Positions 1-7,700 of a DNA stretch of 25,293 nt are shown piece by piece (positions within the stretch are counted from its first letter, which is position 1; every line of letters starts with the position of its first letter). The stretch is taken from the NCBI GenBank assembly GCA_023396045.1, contig JAEWXD010000021.1, positions 1 through 25,293 on the forward strand, given 5' to 3'. The notes beneath the pieces were generated by a model. It worked only from the letters and a program-made list of their open reading frames with translations. It ran no database searches and had not been told where the DNA came from. This DNA is from Bacillota bacterium (lineage in GTDB: Bacteria > Bacillota > Clostridia > Christensenellales > Aristaeellaceae). A program made the translations under genes and the position numbers.

Positions 1-51
1 TGTACCAATGTTTACGTGGGTTTTGGTACGTTCAAATTTTTGCTTTGCCAT
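1..51 (-). CDS. tuf: Elongation factor Tu, N-terminal fragment (cut by window edge)
   Basis: Only the first 17 codons lie in the window, and the rest runs off the left edge. They read MAKQKFERTKTHVNIGT, which is the start of EF-Tu just before its first GTP-binding loop. EF-Tu delivers aminoacyl-tRNA to the ribosomal A site as a GTP complex. A strong AGGAGGAA Shine-Dalgarno sequence (58-65) sits six bases before the ATG. The gene follows fusA by only 24 bp with no visible terminator, so it is probably the last or a late gene of the str operon. Identification rests on a short but highly characteristic N-terminus plus the conserved position after fusA. Confidence 0.95.
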   Translation of the reverse strand, partial: MAKQKFERTKTHVNIGT

Positions 52-75
52 TGGAATTTCCTCCTAATATATGTA

Positions 76-2151
76 TTATTCTTTACCGCCAGTTACTTTT
101 TCTGCGATTGATCTTGGTACTTCTTCATAATGATCAAATTGCATTGTGAAAATACCTCTACCTTGTGTACGGCTACGCAAGTCTGTTGCATAACCGAACA
201 TTTCACTTAGTGGAACAAAGGCGTGAACACATTGTTCATCATTTCTTGGTTCCATACCTTCGATTCTGCCACGACGGCTGGAAATATCGCCGATAACGTC
301 GCCAAGGTATTGATCCGGCATAATTACTTCTACCTTCATGGTTGGTTCCATGAGGCATGGGCTTGCTTTTCTCATAGCATCTTTGAATGCCATGGAAGCT
401 GCAATTTTGTATGCCATTTCAGAAGAGTCTACATCATGGTATGAACCATCAAATACGATGGCTTTAAAGTCTACTACTTCGTAGCCAGCAATAGTGCCGG
501 ACTTACAGCTTTCGCGAATACCAGCTTCGATAGGCCCAATGTATTCTTTAGGAATAACACCGCCTACGATGCGGCTTTCAAAAGTAACACCGCTACCAAC
601 TTCGCCCGGTTCCAATTCAATCCAGCAGTGGCCATATTGACCATGACCACCAGTTTGACGAACATAGCGGCCTTCTGCCTTAGCATTGGTGCGAATGGTT
701 TCACGGTATGCAACTTGTGGTTTACCTACAGTTGCTTCAACTTTAAATTCACGGATTAAGCGATCTACAATAATTTCTAAGTGTAATTCGCCCATACCTG
801 CGATAATGGTTTGACCAGTTTCTTGGTCTGTATAGGTTTTGAAAGTTGGATCTTCTTCTGCCAATTTAATGAGCGCTAAGGTCATTTTTTCTTGGCCAGC
901 TTTGGATTTTGGTTCAATAGCTACACGAATAACTGGATCGGGATACTCCATGTTTTCTAAAACGATTGGTTTATCTTCGTCACAGAGTGTTTCACCAGTT
1001 GTGGTTTGTTTTAAACCAACGATACCTACAATTTCACCGGAATATGCGGTTTCAATTTCTTCACGAGTATTCGCATGAATTTGAACCAAGCGACCAATAC
1101 GTTCTTTTTTCTGTTTAACAGAGTTATAAACATAGCTGCCTGATTCCATAATACCAGAATAGATTCTGGCAAAAGTCAACTTACCAATGAATGGGTCAGT
1201 TACTACTTTAAATGCAAGTGCAGATAAAGGTTCAGAATCGTTTGCGGTACGTTCTAATACTACTTCGGTATCTTTTACAGAAGTACCTTGTACCGGTGGA
1301 ATATCAAGTGGTGAAGGCATATAGGCTACAACAGCATCCAGCAACATTTGCACGCCTTTGTTACGGTAAGAAGTACCGCACAAAACAGGTGTAATGTGGC
1401 AAGCGATAGTAGCTTTGCGGATGGCATTTACGATTTCTTCTTCGGTAAATTCATCGCCTTCGAGGTATCTTTCAAGCATTTCTTCATCTAATTCAGCAAT
1501 GCTTTCAATCATGTTATTGCGATATTCTTGCGCTTTTTCGAGCAAATTTGCAGGAATTTCTTCGTCACGAACATCTTTACCAAGATCATCGTAATACACT
1601 TCTGCTCTCATTGTAACAAGATCTACAATACCTTTAAAGTCTGCTTCTGTTCCAATAGGAATTTGGATAGGTACAGCAGATGTTTTTAATCTATCTTTCA
1701 TCATACCTACGGCACGATAGAAATCTGCACCGTTAATATCCATCTTATTTACATAAGCCATTCTTGGAACATTGTATTTGGTTGCTTGACGCCATACTGT
1801 CTCGCTTTGGGGTTCTACACCACCTTTAGCACAGAATACAGCTACAGCACCATCCAATACTCTTAAAGAACGCTCTACTTCCATTGTGAAGTCAACGTGT
1901 CCGGGAGTATCGATAATATTGATACGATGGCCTTTCCATTCGCAAGTGGTTGCTGCAGATTGGATTGTAATACCACGTTCGCGTTCTTGCTCCATAAAGT
2001 CCATTACGGAAGCACCGTCGTGGGTTTCACCTAAACGGTGAGCACGGCCAGTGTAGAACAGAATGCGCTCGGAGGTAGTAGTTTTACCTGCATCAATATG
2101 CGCCATAATACCGATATTGCGTAGTTTATCTAATGGATGACTTCTGCCCAT
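76..2151 (-). CDS. fusA: Elongation factor G
   Basis: Translocation GTPase of the ribosome, 691 aa, the usual full length for bacterial EF-G. The N-terminal GTPase domain shows the P-loop AHIDAGKTT (residues 17-25), the switch II DTPGH and the guanine-specificity NKMD. The later domains are complete, including the QTGGHGQYGH segment of domain IV. The ATG is preceded by an AAGGAG Shine-Dalgarno sequence (around 2163-2168). It lies between rpsG (60 bp upstream) and tuf (24 bp downstream), the classic str-operon order. The frame is intact and nothing suggests a specialised paralogue such as TetM; position in the str operon marks it as the housekeeping copy. Confidence 0.99.
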   Translation of the reverse strand: MGRSHPLDKLRNIGIMAHIDAGKTTTSERILFYTGRAHRLGETHDGASVMDFMEQERERGITIQSAATTCEWKGHRINIIDTPGHVDFTMEVERSLRVLDGAVAVFCAKGGVEPQSETVWRQATKYNVPRMAYVNKMDINGADFYRAVGMMKDRLKTSAVPIQIPIGTEADFKGIVDLVTMRAEVYYDDLGKDVRDEEIPANLLEKAQEYRNNMIESIAELDEEMLERYLEGDEFTEEEIVNAIRKATIACHITPVLCGTSYRNKGVQMLLDAVVAYMPSPLDIPPVQGTSVKDTEVVLERTANDSEPLSALAFKVVTDPFIGKLTFARIYSGIMESGSYVYNSVKQKKERIGRLVQIHANTREEIETAYSGEIVGIVGLKQTTTGETLCDEDKPIVLENMEYPDPVIRVAIEPKSKAGQEKMTLALIKLAEEDPTFKTYTDQETGQTIIAGMGELHLEIIVDRLIREFKVEATVGKPQVAYRETIRTNAKAEGRYVRQTGGHGQYGHCWIELEPGEVGSGVTFESRIVGGVIPKEYIGPIEAGIRESCKSGTIAGYEVVDFKAIVFDGSYHDVDSSEMAYKIAASMAFKDAMRKASPCLMEPTMKVEVIMPDQYLGDVIGDISSRRGRIEGMEPRNDEQCVHAFVPLSEMFGYATDLRSRTQGRGIFTMQFDHYEEVPRSIAEKVTGGKE

Positions 2152-2211
2152 TATGGTAGTTTCTCCTTTCCCGCGGTTGCGGAGACAAAAAATAAAATTT
2201 TATAAACAAGA

Positions 2212-2682
2212 TTACCAACGATAGTGAGCAAATGCTTTATTAGCTTCTGCCATACGGTGCATTTCTTCTTTACGTTTTACGGCGTTACCAGAATTGTTAG
2301 AAGCATCTAATAATTCTCCAGCCAATCTTTGAGCCATGGTTTTTTCGCCACGTTTACGGCTGAAATCAACCAACCAACGAAGAGCCAATGTTTGACGTCT
2401 TTCTGGGCGAATTTCCATAGGAACTTGGTATGTAGCACCACCTACACGGCGGGCCTTAACTTCTAATTGAGGTGATACGTTTTCAAGTGCTGCTTGGAAC
2501 ACTTCGTTGCCAGTTTTACCTGTTTTTTCTGCAACCATATCAAAAGCCTCATAGCAAATACGTTGTGCAATACCACGTTTACCATCCAACATAATTTGGT
2601 TGATAAGTTTAGTTACAACGGTTGTACCGTGTACTGGATCTGGAAGCACTTCACGTTTTGGTATAAATCCACGACGGGGCAT
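2212..2682 (-). CDS. rpsG: Small ribosomal subunit protein S7
   Basis: S7, 156 aa, is a primary binder of the 16S rRNA 3' domain that nucleates assembly of the 30S head and contacts the E site. The PRRG start, the KLINQIMLDGK segment, the KARRVGGATYQVP beta-hairpin and the AHYRW C-terminus are typical of the bacterial family, and the length is standard. The ATG is preceded by AGGAGG with good spacing. In E. coli, S7 represses its own operon by binding the rpsL-rpsG intercistronic RNA; here the same junction is an unusually long 230 nt, which makes a similar control element plausible but unproven. fusA follows after 60 bp. Confidence 0.99.
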   Translation of the reverse strand: MPRRGFIPKREVLPDPVHGTTVVTKLINQIMLDGKRGIAQRICYEAFDMVAEKTGKTGNEVFQAALENVSPQLEVKARRVGGATYQVPMEIRPERRQTLALRWLVDFSRKRGEKTMAQRLAGELLDASNNSGNAVKRKEEMHRMAEANKAFAHYRW

Positions 2683-2912
2683 GTTTTGACCTCCTTATTG
2701 TGCATAAGCACAAATAGATAATTTCAGACTTCCCGTGGCATGACCGACATGTCAGCATTCAAATCGGCTTCGACAATAACGAAACGAGCTTTACTGTTGA
2801 AATATATTACTAAATTAGCGTTCCGACTATATTTAGAACATAAAGCAAGGGAATAAATTCGTCCAGCATAAGCAGGAATGTCTTACTTGTTTTTTACGAA
2901 ATACGAACTAAA
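2683..2912 (-). other. Long rpsL-rpsG intercistronic region
   Basis: This 230-nt gap interrupts an otherwise tight ribosomal operon. On the transcribed strand it ends with a small hairpin, TTGTGC-TTAT-GCACAA (2694-2709), placed directly before the rpsG Shine-Dalgarno sequence. No convincing gene is seen: the longest start-to-stop frame found by eye is about 19 codons, hydrophobic, and has no ribosome binding site. E. coli S7 binds the equivalent region to control translation, so an S7-responsive leader is the simplest explanation, inferred from position only. Confidence 0.4.
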
Positions 2913-3287
2913 TTATTTTTTAGGACGTTTTGCGCCGTATAAAGAACGGCCTTGCATTCTCTTTGCAACACCAGCGGTATCCAAAGCGCCACGAATGATG
3001 TGGTAACGAACGCCAGGTAGGTCACGAACACGACCACCACGGATCAATACCACGCTATGTTCTTGTAGGTTATGGCCAATACCAGGAATATAGCATGTAC
3101 CTTCGATTTGGTTTGTTAAGCGGATTCTTGCAATTTTACGTAAAGCAGAGTTAGGTTTTTTAGGTGTGGTTGTTTTAACACTCAAGCACACGCCACGTTT
3201 TTGTGGGCAACCTTGCAAGATTGGAGCAGTAGATTTGTTCTCAGCTCTTTTTCTTCCTTTACGAATCAATTGATTAATTGTAGGCAT
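2913..3287 (-). CDS. rpsL: Small ribosomal subunit protein S12
   Basis: S12, 124 aa, is a decoding-centre protein of the 30S subunit. The family signatures are present: the TTPKKPNSALRK loop (residues 40-51, Lys43 kept), GHNLQEHSVVLIRGGR, and the DLPGVRYH loop whose Asp89 is the residue usually methylthiolated. At position 88, where most bacteria have Lys, this protein has Arg (codon CGT), a substitution classically linked to streptomycin resistance. Other unusual positions are Leu35-Ser36 in place of the common Thr-Arg, and Gly63 in IEGTCY. The ATG follows a GGGAGG Shine-Dalgarno sequence. The gene sits 67 bp after the L7Ae-type gene and 230 bp before rpsG. Confidence 0.99.
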   Translation of the reverse strand: MPTINQLIRKGRKRAENKSTAPILQGCPQKRGVCLSVKTTTPKKPNSALRKIARIRLTNQIEGTCYIPGIGHNLQEHSVVLIRGGRVRDLPGVRYHIIRGALDTAGVAKRMQGRSLYGAKRPKK

Positions 3288-3313
3288 TTACGCACCTCCC
3301 AAATAATATCTAA

Positions 3314-3339
3314 AAAGCTTGCAACCCCTTGGAAGCTTT
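3314..3339 (-). terminator. Terminator-like hairpin between L7Ae-type gene and rpsL
   Basis: An inverted repeat with 11-nt arms (AAAGCTTGCAA and TTGGAAGCTTT on the plus strand, one mismatch) closes a four-base loop of C's. Read on the minus strand the right arm runs into TTTTTAG, so it resembles a weak intrinsic terminator or attenuator. Because the essential rpsL, rpsG and fusA lie downstream, complete termination is unlikely; partial attenuation or an mRNA-processing stem fits better. Confidence 0.5.
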
Positions 3340-3354
3340 ATAGCAAAGTGATAA

Positions 3355-3621
3355 CTACTTTAATATGGCAGCAGCAGCCGTTTTTACAGAAACGCCACAA
3401 ATTTGTGCAAGCTCTTGCCTTGTTTCTATATAGACAAGTGGCAAATTGTTTAATTGAGCTTGGTTTACAATGCTTTGGCTTAAAAAGTGGTCTACATCAC
3501 GTGCTAAAAAAACACGAGTTGCACGGTTTTGAGCAATTGCTTTTAAAACCGTATTGGCCCCTACCGCCTTGTTGGTAGCATTCTTTAGTTCTTCTACCCA
3601 ATGAATTTGCTCGTTTTGCAT
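3355..3621 (-). CDS. L7Ae-family K-turn RNA-binding protein (YbxF-like)
   Basis: Small RNA-binding protein of 88 aa from the chosen ATG. The motif GANTVLKAI (residues 21-29), the following RATRVFLARDV strand and the ending ICGVSVKTAAAA match the L7Ae/L30e fold of Bacillota YbxF/YlxQ proteins, which bind kink-turn RNA. The open frame extends 32 codons further upstream, but that part is low-complexity and overlaps the promoter. AAGGAG lies six bases before the ATG at 3619-3621, which settles the start. It is the first gene of the str operon, where YbxF is also found in Bacillus. Ribosome association is inferred from the family. It is not the ribosomal protein L7/L12. Confidence 0.88.
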   Translation of the reverse strand: MQNEQIHWVEELKNATNKAVGANTVLKAIAQNRATRVFLARDVDHFLSQSIVNQAQLNNLPLVYIETRQELAQICGVSVKTAAAAILK

Positions 3622-3688
3622 AATGCGCTCCTTACAGATAATTGCGAAAAAATTGCATATAAAAAAACCATTTTTTTGCAACATTATT

Positions 3689-3717
3689 ATAATATAACAA
3701 ATAAATGTGCTTGTCAA
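3689..3717 (-). promoter_or_regulatory. Sigma-A promoter of the str operon
   Basis: On the minus strand a perfect -35 box TTGACA (3712-3717) is followed after 17 bp by TATTAT (3689-3694), with TATAAT overlapping just downstream. The predicted start near 3682 leaves a leader of about 60 nt before the L7Ae-type gene. This is the strongest promoter match in the window, as expected for translation genes. It means the str operon is transcribed independently of rpoBC, which is not adjacent. Confidence 0.85.
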
Positions 3718-3829
3718 TGATTTTTGGCTAATATCTTATGTTTTTATGAGGTTTTGCCTTTAAAAAGCCTGGGTTTTATATTAGATGTACGAGATGTGCA
3801 AAAAGCTTTGTAAATTGATAAACTTATAT

Positions 3830-3858
3830 TTGATAAAAAAATAAAAATATTGTATACT
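3830..3858 (+). promoter_or_regulatory. Sigma-A promoter of the P-loop gene
   Basis: TTGATA (3830-3835), a 17-bp A/T-rich spacer and TATACT (3853-3858) form a good sigma-A promoter pointing right. It lies 60 bp before the ATG at 3918 and is divergent from the str promoter, with about 110 bp between the two -35 boxes. An AGGAGG Shine-Dalgarno sequence follows at 3903-3908. Confidence 0.75.
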
Positions 3859-3917
3859 AAATATAGAAATTAAAGTACAACACTTTAAATATATTCCATT
3901 TTAGGAGGGCGTTTCAT

Positions 3918-4328
3918 ATGATACAAGTAATTGCCGGAAAAAGAGGCGCAGGCAAAACCAAAAGAATTTTAGAAGCTGCAAACCAAGCCGCTCAAAATCC
4001 AACCAATGTTGTGGTTTTTGTAGATTACGATAACAAACATATGCACGAATTAAAAAGAGAAGTTCGCTTGGTTGATGCCAGTGAATTTAAAGTAGAAAAC
4101 GATAGAATGTTGTTAGGCTTCTTAGCCGGTATGATTACTCAAAACTTTGATATCAACCTAATTTGCATAGACGGCTTTAAAAGAATAATTAAAGTAGATT
4201 TACAAAGCACAGAATGGTTCTTTACACAATTAGAAGCATTAAGTGAAACACACAATGTAAAATTCTTAATTACTGTTAGTGAAGATGTAGAAAACTTGCC
4301 TGCATATATTACAAAATTTATTGCATAA
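3918..4328 (+). CDS. Small P-loop ATPase of unknown function
   Basis: A 136-aa soluble protein and the only plus-strand gene in the window. A Walker A motif GKRGAGKT lies at residues 7-14 and a likely Walker B strand LICIDG at 81-86. The fold looks like a minimal P-loop NTPase with alternating strands and helices; no DNA-binding, zinc or membrane segment is visible. It lacks the DFG and zinc-ribbon Cys residues expected of thymidine kinase, so that name is not used. Start: ATG nine bases after AGGAGG. It has its own promoter and a strong terminator, so it is monocistronic. Similar short ATP-binding proteins are annotated only as hypothetical in Bacillota; no function is assigned here. Confidence 0.85.
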   Translation: MIQVIAGKRGAGKTKRILEAANQAAQNPTNVVVFVDYDNKHMHELKREVRLVDASEFKVENDRMLLGFLAGMITQNFDINLICIDGFKRIIKVDLQSTEWFFTQLEALSETHNVKFLITVSEDVENLPAYITKFIA

Positions 4329-4336
4329 ACTTTTAG

Positions 4337-4369
4337 ATGGCTTAGCACCCAGGTGCTAAGCCATTTTTT
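4337..4369 (+). terminator. Intrinsic terminator of the P-loop gene
   Basis: A perfect 12-bp stem (ATGGCTTAGCAC with GTGCTAAGCCAT) and four-base loop CCAG are followed by six T's on the plus strand, starting eight bases after the stop codon. On the minus strand the same stem is followed by CTAAAAG, so it would be a poor terminator for the converging sugar operon ending at 4383, although the stem could still slow or stabilise that transcript. Confidence 0.92.
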
Positions 4370-4382
4370 ATTACCCTAAAAA

Positions 4383-5516
4383 TTAATTTTTGCGCCATAC
4401 AAAACGATTTACAATATTGGTATAGCTTTGAATAATTTTTACTATTTTATTGCTTACATTTTCTGTATAGTCCGGCACGGGTATACCAAAGTCTTTATTA
4501 TTTTGCATGGAAACTGCAAGTTCTACTGCTTGCAATACTTCTGTTTCAGAAATACCGGCAATAATAAAGTTTGCCTTATCCAAGGCTTCTGGACGCTCGG
4601 TTGATGTGCGTATACATACCGCAGGAAACGGTTTGCCTATAGATAGGAAGAAACTGCTTTCTTCAGGTAAGGTACCGGAATCTGAAACCACAGCAAAAGC
4701 GTTCATTTGCAAATGATTGTAATCATGAAAGCCAAGTGGCTTATTTTGCCTTACACGCGGGTCAAATACAAATTGATGTTTTTCTATAAACTTGGCACTG
4801 CGTGGGTGGCAAGAATAGAGAATGGGCATATCATATTTTTTTGCAAGTGCATTGATGGCGTTCATTAAGGAGAAGAAGTTGACATCGGTATCAATATTCT
4901 CTTCCCTATGAGCAGAAAGCAAAATGTATTTTTGCTTTTCTAAGCCCAGCCTTGCAAGCACATCGGAACTTTCTATTTTTTCTAAATTGTGATGCAGCAC
5001 TTCTGCCATGGGAGAACCGCTTACATAGGTGCGTTCTTTTGGCCTACCTTCTGCGATCAGATAACGCCTTGCATGCTCACTATAGCAGATGTTTACATCG
5101 GCAATATGGTCTACAATACGGCGATTGCTCTCTTCCGGCAGGCATTCATCAAAGCAACGGTTGCCAGCTTCCATATGAAAAATTGGAATATGTAAGCGTT
5201 TGGCTGCTATGGCAGAAAGGCAAGAGTTGGTATCACCCAATATAAGCAAACAATCCGGTTTTACTTCTTGTAAAAGACTGTAACTTTTGGCAATTATATT
5301 GCCAATGGTTTCGCCCAAGTTACTACCTACAGCGTTTAGATAATAGTCTGGTGCACGCAAACCAAGGTCTTCAAAAAAAACCTGATTCAGTTCATAATCA
5401 TAATTTTGGCCGGTATGCACTAAACTTTGTTTAAAATAAAGATCTAATTTTTTGATTACAGCAGAAAGGCGAATAATTTCCGGCCTTGTGCCAACAATGG
5501 TCATTACATGCAGCAT
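4383..5516 (-). CDS. capG: UDP-N-acetylglucosamine 2-epimerase family, CapG/FnlC type
   Basis: Non-hydrolysing WecB-type epimerase, 377 aa. Motifs include GTRPEIIRLS near the N-terminus, the HREEN segment and SDSGTLPEES of the UDP-binding half. Directly after CapE and CapF it should perform the last step to UDP-N-acetyl-L-fucosamine, C2 epimerisation of UDP-N-acetyl-L-pneumosamine. The frame reaches 17 codons further upstream into capF, but GAGGAG seven bases before the ATG at 5514-5516 fixes the start, one base after the capF stop. It is the last gene of the sugar operon. A plain WecB (UDP-ManNAc) or WbpI-like specificity cannot be excluded from sequence alone; context favours CapG. Confidence 0.9.
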   Translation of the reverse strand: MLHVMTIVGTRPEIIRLSAVIKKLDLYFKQSLVHTGQNYDYELNQVFFEDLGLRAPDYYLNAVGSNLGETIGNIIAKSYSLLQEVKPDCLLILGDTNSCLSAIAAKRLHIPIFHMEAGNRCFDECLPEESNRRIVDHIADVNICYSEHARRYLIAEGRPKERTYVSGSPMAEVLHHNLEKIESSDVLARLGLEKQKYILLSAHREENIDTDVNFFSLMNAINALAKKYDMPILYSCHPRSAKFIEKHQFVFDPRVRQNKPLGFHDYNHLQMNAFAVVSDSGTLPEESSFFLSIGKPFPAVCIRTSTERPEALDKANFIIAGISETEVLQAVELAVSMQNNKDFGIPVPDYTENVSNKIVKIIQSYTNIVNRFVWRKN

Positions 5517-5517
5517 A

Positions 5518-6654
5518 CTAAATCTCCTCAAAATAGGTATCCGGGCGTTGAGGGTCAAAACATTCATTGCACCACATAAATGTTACAAGGTCTTGCTCAC
5601 CTGTGTTTTCTATATTATGGGTATAGCCAACGGGAATATCTATCACTTGCATTACTTCGCCAGAAACCGGATATTCCACCACTTCTTCTTCACCTAATTT
5701 ACGGAAGCGAATAATGCCTTTACCATTTACCACCAAAAACTTCTCATTCTTTGTGTGATGCCAATGGTTTCCCTTAGTAATACCCGGTTTACTAATGTTT
5801 ACACTAAATTGCCCACAATTTTGTGTGCGAATAATTTCCGTAAAGCTTCCCCTTACATCTACATTCATTTTTAAAGGATAGGCAAGATTGTGCACATCTA
5901 TATAAGAAAGATAGGTAGCATGGAGCTTTTTTTGAAAAGAATCGGCTAAATTTGGCACAGACAGGGTAACGCGGCTGTTTTGGAAAGAATACAGCAATTC
6001 TGCAATTTGGCCCACAGTAACTTTATGTGTAGTTTTAACAGCGCAGTTACCGTTTACCATATTGGCATTACCTAAAATTGCGTTTTCTATTTCTTCTATT
6101 ACATCATCAATATACACCAAAGTCAGTTCAGCGTTTGAATTATTGATTTGAATGGGAATATCCCTTGCTATGTTATGGCAAAAAGTAGCCACTACACTGT
6201 TATAGTTCGGCTTACACCATTTACCGAACACATTGGGAAAACGATAGATGTAAACTTTGGTAGTATGCTTTTGTGCATACTGCAACAAAACTTCTTCCGC
6301 TTGTTTTTTGCTTTGTCCATAAGGATTATCAAGGTTTGCCTGAATAGAAGAAGATAAAAGTACCGGCGCATAATTTTGATGTTTTTCTAAGTAAGACACC
6401 AACAGTTCGGTTAAACCGGTATTCCCCTCTGCAAATTCACTTGCATCCTTTGGACGATTGACACCTGCCAAGTGCACAACAAAATCACATTGGCGGCAAT
6501 ATCGCTCCAATGTAGCAATGCTATCCTCTTTATCAAAGAGCAATAGCTCTATATTTTGTAACGCACTTTTTTTCTTACCGGCTTGAATGGCAAGTAAATC
6601 TTGCACTATATTTTTACCAATAAAGCCTTGCGCGCCAGTTATGAGAATTTTCAT
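5518..6654 (-). CDS. capF: CapF/FnlB bifunctional UDP-sugar epimerase-reductase
   Basis: A 378-aa protein with an N-terminal short-chain dehydrogenase domain (GAQGFIGKN at 7-15; Tyr112 and Lys116 in PYGQSKKQAE) joined to a C-terminal cupin (metal-site motif GNHWHHTKNEKF). This two-domain layout is diagnostic for CapF of Staphylococcus aureus capsule synthesis: the cupin epimerises C3 and the SDR reduces the 4-keto group with NADPH to give UDP-N-acetyl-L-pneumosamine. The ATG lies one base after the capE stop, with GGGAG in the last capE codons as Shine-Dalgarno sequence. Flanked by capE and capG in biosynthetic order. Cytoplasmic. Confidence 0.95.
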   Translation of the reverse strand: MKILITGAQGFIGKNIVQDLLAIQAGKKKSALQNIELLLFDKEDSIATLERYCRQCDFVVHLAGVNRPKDASEFAEGNTGLTELLVSYLEKHQNYAPVLLSSSIQANLDNPYGQSKKQAEEVLLQYAQKHTTKVYIYRFPNVFGKWCKPNYNSVVATFCHNIARDIPIQINNSNAELTLVYIDDVIEEIENAILGNANMVNGNCAVKTTHKVTVGQIAELLYSFQNSRVTLSVPNLADSFQKKLHATYLSYIDVHNLAYPLKMNVDVRGSFTEIIRTQNCGQFSVNISKPGITKGNHWHHTKNEKFLVVNGKGIIRFRKLGEEEVVEYPVSGEVMQVIDIPVGYTHNIENTGEQDLVTFMWCNECFDPQRPDTYFEEI

Positions 6655-6655
6655 T

Positions 6656-7699
6656 CTAATTCTCCCAATTTGCCAATTCTGTTTGAATGTATTCTAAGCT
6701 TAGTAGAGTTTTTTCAATTTCCTCTACTTCTAAAAGTTTGGTATTGGTAGAGTTAAACTCGCTAAAATCTGTACGTTCTACATTACCTTCTATAAAGTAT
6801 TTATCATAGTTTAAATTGCGGTTATCGCTTGGAACGCGATAGAAATCCCCCATATCAATAGCATGAGCGCACTCTTCGTTGGTAAGCAAAGTTTCGTACA
6901 TTTTTTCACCGTGACGAATACCAATCACTTTGATTTCGCTTTGGCTTCGGAAAACATTTTTCACAGCTTTTGCCAAATTTTCTATGGTGCAAGCAGGAGA
7001 TTTTTTAACCAAAATATCACCGCTCTTGCCGTTTTCAAAGGCAAACAGTACAAGGTCTACTGCTTCTTCGATAGACATAATGAAGCGAGTCATTTCCTTT
7101 TCGGTAAGGGTAATACATTTACCGCTTTTCATTTGTTCTACCCACAGTGGAATAACACTGCCACGAGAGCACATTACATTACCATAACGCGTGCAGCAAA
7201 TACGGGTATGCTCTGGTGAAACGGTGCGACTTTTGGCTACCACTACTTTTTCCATCATAGATTTACTGGTACCCATAGCATTTACAGGGTAAGCCGCTTT
7301 ATCGGTAGAAAGGCATACTATGCTTTTTACACCATGAGCAATGGCAGAATTTAACATGTTTTCTGTGCCGAGTACATTGGTTTTTACCGCTTCAATTGGA
7401 AAAAATTCACAAGAAGGTACTTGTTTTAATGCAGCGGCATGAAACACGATGTCTACATTATGCATAGCGTTGTTAATGGAATTGATTTCCCTTACATCGC
7501 CAATAAAATATTTAATTTTATCTGCAAATTGCGGAAAGGCAGACTGGTAAAAGTGGCGCATATCATCTTGCTTTTTTTCATCTCTGGAAAAAATACGAAT
7601 TTCTCCAATATCTGTTTCTAAAAAGCGATTGAGTACAGCATTGCCAAAAGTGCCGGTACCGCCGGTAATGAGTAATGTTTTATCCTTAAAGTATGACAT
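6656..7699 (-). CDS. capE: UDP-GlcNAc 4,6-dehydratase/5-epimerase, CapE/FnlA type
   Basis: A 347-aa extended SDR enzyme with the NAD-binding GGTGTFG (13-19). The active-site stretch STDKAAYPVNAMGTSK carries Met where most SDRs have the catalytic Tyr, as in CapE and FlaA1-type inverting dehydratases. The first committed step to UDP-L-FucNAc is dehydration of UDP-GlcNAc with C5 inversion. Length matches the soluble CapE, not the larger membrane-bound CapD/WbpM. The ATG is one base after the preceding stop, with GGAG as Shine-Dalgarno sequence. The gene stands between the WbpE-like aminotransferase and capF. Confidence 0.94.
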   Translation of the reverse strand: MSYFKDKTLLITGGTGTFGNAVLNRFLETDIGEIRIFSRDEKKQDDMRHFYQSAFPQFADKIKYFIGDVREINSINNAMHNVDIVFHAAALKQVPSCEFFPIEAVKTNVLGTENMLNSAIAHGVKSIVCLSTDKAAYPVNAMGTSKSMMEKVVVAKSRTVSPEHTRICCTRYGNVMCSRGSVIPLWVEQMKSGKCITLTEKEMTRFIMSIEEAVDLVLFAFENGKSGDILVKKSPACTIENLAKAVKNVFRSQSEIKVIGIRHGEKMYETLLTNEECAHAIDMGDFYRVPSDNRNLNYDKYFIEGNVERTDFSEFNSTNTKLLEVEEIEKTLLSLEYIQTELANWEN

Positions 7700-7700
7700 A

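Noticed and set aside
3201..3578. Plus-strand frame of 125 codons across rpsL and the L7Ae-type gene
   Set aside because: It runs antisense over two real genes and their hairpin, has no ribosome binding site and shows no recognisable domain.
3622..3717. Extra 32 codons at the N-terminus of the L7Ae-type protein
   Set aside because: The extension covers the -10 box and leader, is low-complexity, and a proper AAGGAG stands before the internal ATG at 3619-3621.
3918..4328. Thymidine kinase or PilT-like motility ATPase
   Set aside because: Only the Walker A and a Walker B strand are present; the other motifs and the length of those families are not, so no specific name is justified.
4337..4369. 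Bidirectional terminator also serving capG
   Set aside because: In the minus direction the stem is followed by CTAAAAG without a T-run, so efficient termination in that direction is not supported.
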